A program made the translations under genes and the position numbers. Positions 38,507 through 44,886 of a DNA stretch of 64,000 bases are shown here, piece by piece. The notes under the pieces were generated by a model. The model was not told the DNA's origin. It searched no databases and saw only the letters and a list, made by a program, of their open reading frames with translations. The DNA comes from Enterococcus malodoratus ATCC 43197 (GTDB lineage Bacteria > Bacillota > Bacilli > Lactobacillales > Enterococcaceae): the NCBI RefSeq assembly GCF_000407185.1, contig NZ_KE136481.1, positions 1,278,136 through 1,342,135 on the forward strand. Direction: 5' to 3'. Each line of letters opens with the position of its first letter. Position 1 is the first letter of the stretch.

Positions 38507-39291
38507 TGTTTCTCTACATCTTCTACTTTAGCCCAACGATAAAATGAGCCATCATAATTCTTAACATTTTTAAATCCGCACATATCCATGACCAATTGTG
38601 TATAAGCAGAACGGATACCCGCAGTACAGTAAGTGACAATTTTATCATCTTTCGATAATCCAGCATCTTCAAAAAGTTTAGTTAATTGGTCATTGCTTTT
38701 AAGTGTGCCATTTTTATTGAATAGATCAGTATATTTCACGTGAATCGCGCCAGGAAGGTGCCCACCTTTTGCTTCACCATATAATACTTCACCATCGTAT
38801 TCTTTATCCTCACGAACATCTACGACTTTGTAATCATCGTAATCCGCCTTAAGTTCATCTGTTTTGATCATATGATCTTGATTAATTGAGTCGATCTCAA
38901 CATCGACAGGTTTTAGTTCTGTACCGCCTTTATTCGTTTTAACTCCGGCATCTTTAAGTGCAGAGAAGCCTCCATCAACCATTTTTACATCTTTATATCC
39001 AGCAGCAAGAAGCTCCCATGCAATCCGACCATCATCTCCCCAGCCTTCTTGAGCAGAAGCAAATAATACAACCTCTTTCTCCTTTGCAATTCCTTTCTCA
39101 CCTAGATGTTCAGCCAGCTTTTTAGGCTCTAATACTAATCCCCAATTCTCATCACCAGAAGCACCATTCTCCACATCCGATAGATATTGCCATGTCATCG
39201 GAACAGCTTCTTTCACAGTCCCTTTTTTAGCCGCATCTTCACCGCGTGCATCGATTAAGATAATATCATCTAAATGGTCCTTCACATAATC
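38503..39291 (-). pseudogene. Sulfurtransferase (two rhodanese domains), 5'-truncated by IS1216
   Basis: The native part begins at DYVKDHLDDIILIDARG and runs 262 aa to the end. The first rhodanese domain lacks a catalytic Cys (FASAQEGWGD); the second has the active-site loop VTYCTAGIRS. The 5' end, including any signal peptide, is replaced by IS1216 sequence, so eleven IS-derived residues precede it in the open frame. It may still be translated from the IS, but it is no longer the native protein. It is translationally coupled to the VTT gene. Confidence 0.82.
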
Positions 39292-40100
39292 GGTTCTGTT
39301 GCAAAGTTTTAAATCTACTATCAAATAAGGTAGAATAATAGAAAAAGATAGCAGGAGGAATGACGATGAATCATTTTAAAGGAAAGCAATTTCAGCAGGA
39401 TGTGATTATTGTAGCCGTGGGCTACTATCTTCGTTATAACCTTAGCTATCGTGAAGTTCGAGAAATCTTATATGATCGTGGCATTAACGTTTCTCATACG
39501 ACGATTTATCGTTGGGTGCAAGAATATGGCAAACTACTCTATCAAATTTGGAAAAAGAAAAATAAAAAATCCTTTTATTCATGGAAAATGGATGAAACGT
39601 ACATCAAAATTAAAGGAAAATGGCATTATTTGTATCGAGCCATCGATGCAGATGGTTTAACCTTGGATATTTGGTTACGTAAAAAACGGGACACACAAGC
39701 AGCCTATGCTTTTCTTAAGCGGTTAGTGAAGCAGTTTGATGAACCGAAGGTTGTAGTCACAGATAAAGCCCCCTCTATTACAAGTGCCTTTAAGAAACTA
39801 AAAGAATACGGCTTTTATCAAGGGACAGAACATCGTACCATTAAATACCTGAATAATTTGATTGAACAAGACCATCGTCCAGTAAAGAGACGCAATAAAT
39901 TCTATCGAAGTTTACGCACTGCCTCTACCACGATTAAAGGCATGGAAGCCATCCGAGGATTATATAAGAAAACCCGAAAAGAAGGCACTCTCTTCGGGTT
40001 TTCGGTCTGTACTGAAATCAAGATATTATTGGGAATCCCAGCTTAAATCATAGATACCGTAAGGGATTTTATTCTTTATTTAAAACTTTGCAACAGAACC
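39292..40100 (+). mobile_element. IS1216 insertion sequence, copy B
   Basis: An 809-bp IS6 element with matching ends GGTTCTGTTGCAAAGTTT on both sides and its transposase on the plus strand. It is in opposite orientation to copy A. The left flank (a cut sulfurtransferase gene) and the right flank (a cut kinase gene) are unrelated, and the adjacent bases ACATAATC and ATTTGATG do not match. Thus it marks a fusion of two segments and not a simple insertion. Confidence 0.97.
39366..40046 (+). CDS. IS1216 transposase
   Basis: A 226-aa DDE transposase matching the IS1216 enzyme closely. The catalytic residues are in KMDETYIKIKG, VVVTDKAPS and NNLIEQDHRPVKRRNK. The GGAGG site lies before ATG 39366. 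It should be active and can drive replicative fusion and translocatable-unit formation with copy A. Confidence 0.97.
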   Translation: MNHFKGKQFQQDVIIVAVGYYLRYNLSYREVREILYDRGINVSHTTIYRWVQEYGKLLYQIWKKKNKKSFYSWKMDETYIKIKGKWHYLYRAIDADGLTLDIWLRKKRDTQAAYAFLKRLVKQFDEPKVVVTDKAPSITSAFKKLKEYGFYQGTEHRTIKYLNNLIEQDHRPVKRRNKFYRSLRTASTTIKGMEAIRGLYKKTRKEGTLFGFSVCTEIKILLGIPA

Positions 40101-40264
40101 ATTTGATGAATCGCTCTCTTCCACACAGTCGTATTCCCTTGTATTGCACAATCTCTAGCACCAACATTTCTAGTTTGAACATTAACGATTTGGCCTTCAC
40201 CATTCCATAAACAAACTTTTGTTTTGCTTGTGCCACCATCAATAGTAATAGTATATTCTTTCAT
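40101..40264 (-). pseudogene. dgoK: 2-keto-3-deoxygalactonokinase, N-terminal stub
   Basis: About 54 native codons (MKEYTITIDGGTSKTKVCLWNG at the front, with the ASKHA nucleotide-binding DGGTSKTK loop) run straight into the right end of IS1216. A normal DgoK is about 290 aa, so the enzyme is lost. It lies 12 bases downstream of the aldolase copy 2, in the same direction, and belongs to the IclR-controlled sugar-acid set. It is the strongest sign that the locus was broken by IS1216. Confidence 0.72.
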
Positions 40265-40276
40265 AGAAATTCCCTC

Positions 40277-40903
40277 TTAGCGTCGCAGAGCATCAACATA
40301 ACGCGCAGCCACTTCTTCCAATTCATCGTATTTTTCTTGATTTGTTAATGTACAAAATTCACCAGCAATACCATAAAAATCGGCACCAGCTTCTTCCCAA
40401 ATTTTAATATTAGAAAGTGTAACCCCACCAGTTGGTCCAATCAGCGCGTAATGCAAAGGCCCCTTAATTGCACTAATTGCATCATATGACATTTCGCTTG
40501 CTGGAAATGCCTTGATCATATTTACACCTAATTCCATTGCTTGTTGCATTTCAGTAGGTGTAAAACATCCACAGATTACAGGTTTTTGGTATCGATTTGC
40601 ACATTTAATGACACTTTCGTTTAAAGTCGGGGTAACAATATAATTTGCTCCATGCTGGATTGCGGCTTGACAAGCAGCTTCATCTAAAACCGTACCTGCT
40701 CCAATCATCATATCCTCATCATTCGAATATGCTGATATTACATCCAAAGCACCTGGGGTATTGAGTGTTACTTCAATATTCTTCAAACCACCCTTTTTCA
40801 TTGCAGCAATACCTTTTTTTGCTTTTTCTGGATGATCAACTCTAAGAATAGCAACGATTTTTTCATCCAGTAACTGATTGATAATTTGCACGTAGTTTTT
40901 CAA
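40277..40903 (-). CDS. KDPG/KDPGal aldolase (copy 2)
   Basis: A 208-aa KHG/KDPG aldolase: KIVAILRVDHPEKAKKGIAAM style start, MMIGAGTVLD, Schiff-base Lys in VNMIKAFPASEMSY, and IGPTGGVTLSNI. I place the start at TTG 40903, 8 bases after a perfect AAGGAG; the upstream GTG is only 2 bases away from that site, and the longer frame has no support. It differs widely from copy 1 so it is not a recent duplicate. With the broken dgoK stub behind it and the IclR gene upstream, it would convert KDPGal made by the kinase. Confidence 0.87.
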   Translation of the reverse strand: MKNYVQIINQLLDEKIVAILRVDHPEKAKKGIAAMKKGGLKNIEVTLNTPGALDVISAYSNDEDMMIGAGTVLDEAACQAAIQHGANYIVTPTLNESVIKCANRYQKPVICGCFTPTEMQQAMELGVNMIKAFPASEMSYDAISAIKGPLHYALIGPTGGVTLSNIKIWEEAGADFYGIAGEFCTLTNQEKYDELEEVAARYVDALRR

Positions 40904-41107
40904 ATTCACATCTCCTTGTTCGTATTTAAGAACGCGTTCCTGTATAAAAATAGTATCATGAGGAAACGCTTTTATCAATACCTTTCCTAAAAAAATCATT
41001 TAAATATTTTTGTACCTAAAAAGCTAGGACAGCAAAACTCTAACGCTGTTCGCTTTCATTGAATTTCATGAAAATATTTTCATTTTTTTGATGGCTATAC
41101 AACAAAA

Positions 41108-41147
41108 AAACATATACCTAAAAAGTTAATCCTTAATAGGTATATGT
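41108..41147 (-). terminator. Intrinsic terminator of the iclR-type gene
   Basis: Minus strand: ACATATACCTA, a loop and TAGGTATATGT, then TTTTTTT. Confidence 0.8.
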
Positions 41148-41186
41148 CTCATTTGAAGTATTTATTTCAGTAAAATTGTAGAGTTA

Positions 41187-41957
41187 TCACACTAAAGCAG
41201 AATACGTCCAGCCGTCTAAATCCTCGCTAATCAAAAATTCTATTTTGCTCTTTGCTTTAAGTAAAGCCTCCTTCGCTTTATCCTCAAATTGATCATTATA
41301 ATAGAAGATCGGTGTCGCAATACTTATAGCAGCAATGACTTTATTGTTATATTTTATTGGAATCGCAACACATTGAACGTCTTTATTTGATTCTTCTTTT
41401 TCATAAGAAAAACCAGTCTCTCTTACTTGCTTAAGTTGTTTATAAAGTTCCTCAAAATTATCAATGGTGTACTCAGATAACTTGATAAATCCATCAGGAT
41501 ATAATCTTTTTAATTCTTCCATTGAATAGTCACTTAACAAAGATTTACCTATTGCCGTAGAATATGCTGGAAATGTGAACCCTTGTTTAGCAATAATTTG
41601 TATTGGAGTAGGGACACTCTGCTTTAATAAGTAGAGTGTATCGCCAGATGATAATACAGAAAAATACACAGTCTGATTTACTGTACTAGAAAGCTCTTTA
41701 ATTACTAAATCAATTTCATGTAATAAGTCGGAATCTTGAGTGTAGGAGAATCCAACATGATAAGCTTGCTGTCCAATCTTATAGTTATCGTTTTCGTCCA
41801 ATCTTATGAAATTTTCTGAGAGCATTGTTTTCAGGATAGGATGCAAACTACCTTTCGGTATATCCAATTTATTGGATAAATTAGTAAGGGACAATCCTTC
41901 AAGACTATTGGCAAGTAATTCTAAAATTTTAAGAACACGATATGTCGAACGGTGCAA
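41187..41957 (-). CDS. IclR-family transcriptional regulator
   Basis: A 256-aa regulator with a winged HTH at about residues 1-70 (STYRVLKILELLANSLEGLSLTNLSNKLDIPKGSLHPIL) and an effector-binding GAF-like domain from about 85. Family members often repress sugar-acid catabolism genes and respond to the pathway intermediates, which fits the aldolase and kinase next door. The start is TTG with AAGGA 6-7 bases upstream. The terminator follows at about 40 bases. Confidence 0.9.
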   Translation of the reverse strand: MHRSTYRVLKILELLANSLEGLSLTNLSNKLDIPKGSLHPILKTMLSENFIRLDENDNYKIGQQAYHVGFSYTQDSDLLHEIDLVIKELSSTVNQTVYFSVLSSGDTLYLLKQSVPTPIQIIAKQGFTFPAYSTAIGKSLLSDYSMEELKRLYPDGFIKLSEYTIDNFEELYKQLKQVRETGFSYEKEESNKDVQCVAIPIKYNNKVIAAISIATPIFYYNDQFEDKAKEALLKAKSKIEFLISEDLDGWTYSALV

Positions 41958-42113
41958 GTTTATTCCTTCTCTCCATGGTGATAAATGAAAAATAATTAAA
42001 CTTATCTATTTTCAAAAAACACTTTTTATTCCCTTGATTTAGCTTATCAAAAAAAAGTATATTTTACTAGTTCTTTAAGGAACAACTTACTACAATTCCC
42101 CTAGAAATACTGG

Positions 42114-42752
42114 TTACTTCTGATTTTCTAAGTACCTACTACCTAAATTTTCGATTTTTACAAATTTCTCAAATTCATTACTGTAAAATACTTTAAATAT
42201 ATTCATTCCATTAGTCCAAATTTCTCCATTTTGTTTGCTTCTATGGTGAACAATCACCAAGCCCTCTATTATTCCTTCTTGTACTCCTTTTGTATATACT
42301 TCCAAGGATTCGAGTTGTGAAATGGTTCCATTAGCATCTTGATAAGTATTTCTTTTTTGACCAAAATACTCTTTATTTAATTCATCTGATAAGTAGCCAG
42401 ATACTTCCTGTTTTCTATCCTCATAGTTTTTAGGCGTAAAATTCAAGTTAGCCTCGAACAACTTGGTAACTATATTGATGAAATCAGTGTTTAAGTCAAC
42501 ATCTACTCCCGAATTAATGCATTGTCTCTGAATTTTTTTCAATGACTCAGAAGATTCTTCCGCTTGTTTTGATAAACGCTCATTCTCATGATGCAAATCC
42601 TTTTCTTTATCTACAAGTTCTTTATTTTTCTCATTCAGTGCTGCAACCGACTCTTTTAAAGAAACCTTTTCTTGCTGCTGTGTGACATTCCAAAAGCTAA
42701 TAGCAAGAATAACTAAAATCAAAAATAGGTCGATAAATTTATGCTTCCTCAT
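42114..42752 (-). CDS. Conjugation-associated membrane protein with coiled coil
   Basis: A 212-aa protein with one N-terminal membrane segment (FIDLFLILVILAISFWNV) and then a coiled coil (QQQEKVSLKESVAALNEKNKELVDKEKDLHHENERLS in its first 75 residues). The rest is a soluble domain of the size seen in VirB8-like or TcpC-like proteins, which might scaffold the mating channel; that fold call is inference. The start is ATG 42752, with AAGGAGAG upstream, and it follows the hydrolase gene by 13 bases. It is the last transfer gene of the operon before the cargo region. Confidence 0.65.
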   Translation of the reverse strand: MRKHKFIDLFLILVILAISFWNVTQQQEKVSLKESVAALNEKNKELVDKEKDLHHENERLSKQAEESSESLKKIQRQCINSGVDVDLNTDFINIVTKLFEANLNFTPKNYEDRKQEVSGYLSDELNKEYFGQKRNTYQDANGTISQLESLEVYTKGVQEGIIEGLVIVHHRSKQNGEIWTNGMNIFKVFYSNEFEKFVKIENLGSRYLENQK

Positions 42753-42765
42753 AATTCTCTCCTTC

Positions 42766-44598
42766 TTACTTTTTCGCTTCTTTGGCAAGACTTCCAATAC
42801 CAGATCGTACTTCTTGAGAGTTTGAAACTTCATTTGTCAATACAACGATCGCAAAAGGTTTATCGCTAAGGACAATCCCGATATCGTTTTCCACTGTCGT
42901 AAGCTCTCCTGTTTTATTTGCTACAGGAACATCTAGCTGACTCGATATCTTTGTCTTCACTTGCTGATGCTTCATTATTTCCAACATAGCTGTATTTTTT
43001 TGATTGCCACGATTTTCATAAAGTCTTTTAAGAAACTTCATCGTATCTTGAAGTGTGGTGTAGTTTTCACTGCCTTGTTCCAACATCTTTCGCTGCAATT
43101 TCGTACCAGAATAACCTTTCTCCGTAAAGTAGCTGTTTAATGATTCCATCCCAACATGATCAATCAACACATTTGTGGCATTGTTATCACTAACGGTAAT
43201 CATTTGCTCAATCAGACTTTGAACAGATTGACCTCCCACTGTTTCACCCGTCCGGCCTCTATCGTATAGATACTCCATGATGAACACTTTAATGACAGAA
43301 GCTGAAATCATTTGATCATTATTATTGTTCGATAGATATTTTTTATCATTGAAATAATAGACTCCATAAGCCACTTTCCCTGCATTCTGATTGATTTGCT
43401 TCAATGCACTAAATGAACCTTTTTGACCTTTTTCTCCTGCTGGTGAGCCAACAGCTCTCGCAAAACAGATATCGCCTGCTAAAAGATAACCAAATGACGT
43501 GTCGATTTGCCCTTCATGTACTGAATCGGCACCGTATCCGCCCATTTCAATGATCTTTGTACTCGTACCATGATAATCTTCTGCTAGGATCGCGGTATGT
43601 CCGTCATTTCCGAATCCAGCTCCCAGATTCACCACGATAATATCGCCTGCTTTCGCATCACTTTCTTGGATTTCTTGAAGGTATTGTTTTGCTCCTCGTG
43701 CATCAGTTGTCATGGAAGGTGTCGCCCACGGTACTTGCGGAGTTTTATATCCTGCCTTAGTCAGCACAAACCATACAAAACTGGAACAATCCGCAAAGCC
43801 ATTTTTATCAGGTTTCTCGACCGTTCCAAGTTGCGTTCGTTTTTCTTGGGAATAACTAAAGTAACCCAATAGACCCCGTGCTACTTCAAGAATGTCGCCG
43901 CCATCACCGCTACTGGCTGAGGCACATTCTGCCGCTAAACTTTCAAACTGACCTTTTGCTGCATTTTCCATAGCCGCCCCAGAAATGGGATCACTGCTGC
44001 CAAACTTCGCAAACCATTTGTCTGCCCTAGCATTCCGTTCTTCTGAATGCCATTGAGAAGAATCTTGGCTGAGTCCTTCAAACCAAAGCAGCCATTGATG
44101 TTGGGCTTCATGAACATCAGTCAACTGTAGCGCAGCTTTCGCTTTAGCATAATAAGGATTCTCTAGTTCCTTTTTTAGAAATTCCAACTGGACACCCAGG
44201 TTCGACATCTCTTTTCCTTTTTCTGCCGCAAACGATCGTAGTGCCTCTTTCCTGGAACCTAACCATTGCGCCAAACCGAAAGCGCCGCTTGATGGATTTT
44301 CAATGGCTGGATTGAATCCACCACTTTCAAAATCCATACACCCCATTGGCCCTGCTGCACCTTGACTCGTTGCATCTAATTCTGTTCTAAAAAAATCATA
44401 AATGGCTTTTGCATTTTCTTCTGATCCAGCATTATCAATATTGATTGATACCGCACTAGGTCTATCTTCACAAAGGTTTTCATCGTCTACACCCATAATG
44501 TACATTCCTAAGATGAACAAAAAGGCAACGATCAATACCGGAATCAGACAACCCAGGCAACCACATCCGCAGCCTCGTTTTTTTCTGGTTTCTTCCAT
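42766..44598 (-). CDS. Lysozyme + NlpC/P60 + serine beta-lactamase/PBP-like fusion
   Basis: A 610-aa protein, first 40 residues with Cys-rich start and a membrane anchor (LIPVLIVAFLFILGMYIMG). Residues about 62-200 form a phage-lysozyme-like muramidase (GCMDFESGGF with the Glu). Residues about 235-385 form NlpC/P60 with Cys271 (FADCSSFVWF) and His334 (DGHTAI). From about 395 comes a serine-hydrolase domain: SVIK at 434-437, SDN at 470-472 and KTG at 562-564, all three motifs of the beta-lactamase/PBP fold. No Glu166-type ExxLN motif is seen, so beta-lactam hydrolysis is doubtful. The first two domains are the usual conjugation wall-opening enzyme; the third is extra. The start has GGAGAGG. 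Confidence 0.88.
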   Translation of the reverse strand: MEETRKKRGCGCGCLGCLIPVLIVAFLFILGMYIMGVDDENLCEDRPSAVSINIDNAGSEENAKAIYDFFRTELDATSQGAAGPMGCMDFESGGFNPAIENPSSGAFGLAQWLGSRKEALRSFAAEKGKEMSNLGVQLEFLKKELENPYYAKAKAALQLTDVHEAQHQWLLWFEGLSQDSSQWHSEERNARADKWFAKFGSSDPISGAAMENAAKGQFESLAAECASASSGDGGDILEVARGLLGYFSYSQEKRTQLGTVEKPDKNGFADCSSFVWFVLTKAGYKTPQVPWATPSMTTDARGAKQYLQEIQESDAKAGDIIVVNLGAGFGNDGHTAILAEDYHGTSTKIIEMGGYGADSVHEGQIDTSFGYLLAGDICFARAVGSPAGEKGQKGSFSALKQINQNAGKVAYGVYYFNDKKYLSNNNNDQMISASVIKVFIMEYLYDRGRTGETVGGQSVQSLIEQMITVSDNNATNVLIDHVGMESLNSYFTEKGYSGTKLQRKMLEQGSENYTTLQDTMKFLKRLYENRGNQKNTAMLEIMKHQQVKTKISSQLDVPVANKTGELTTVENDIGIVLSDKPFAIVVLTNEVSNSQEVRSGIGSLAKEAKK

Positions 44599-44720
44599 CC
44601 CAGCAATCCTCTCCAAAAATAAAAATCCCTAGAGATTAATTTCTCTAGGGTTGAACGTGTGTATTAAATTTGTGGGCTTCTGCCTTCCGGCAAAGTAAAA
44701 TCTTTCCCCAGTTTTGCTTC
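44581..44720. repeat. 140-bp direct repeat, left copy
   Basis: It runs from the first codons of the lysozyme fusion gene (MEETRK), across its ribosome-binding site and the small hairpin, back into a duplicated C-terminus of the polytopic membrane gene (EAKLGKDFTLPEGRSPQI). The right copy is at 49805-49945, with a handful of mismatches. It flanks the SIR2/PIN cassette. Confidence 0.9.
44620..44650 (-). terminator. Hairpin in left repeat copy
   Basis: The minus strand reads CCCTAGAGAAATTAATCTCTAGGG followed by ATTTTTATTTTT, a compact terminator-like hairpin just before the lysozyme gene ribosome-binding site. Confidence 0.75.
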
Positions 44721-44829
44721 TTCACGACATTGGAAATATTAACTCAACGTTTCACAGGTCATTAGAACCAAATAAATGTAGTGAGACAAATTTTTTCTTT
44801 TTTTAGTCACTATTTTTAGTTATGAACAT

Positions 44830-44853
44830 AAAAAAGAGCCCGCTTCCAGACTC
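44830..44853 (-). terminator. Terminator after the SIR2 gene
   Basis: Minus strand stem GAGTCTG, loop GAAG, CGGGCTC, then TTTTTT. It closely resembles the hairpin at 51987-52010 (same GTCTGGAAGC core). Confidence 0.8.
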
Positions 44854-44886
44854 TTAAATATTTATACGATGCCTTTTTCAGATATA

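Noticed and set aside
42766..44598. Classical acquired beta-lactamase resistance gene
   Set aside because: The domain is fused to a transfer hydrolase and lacks the deacylation Glu motif; resistance is not supported by sequence.
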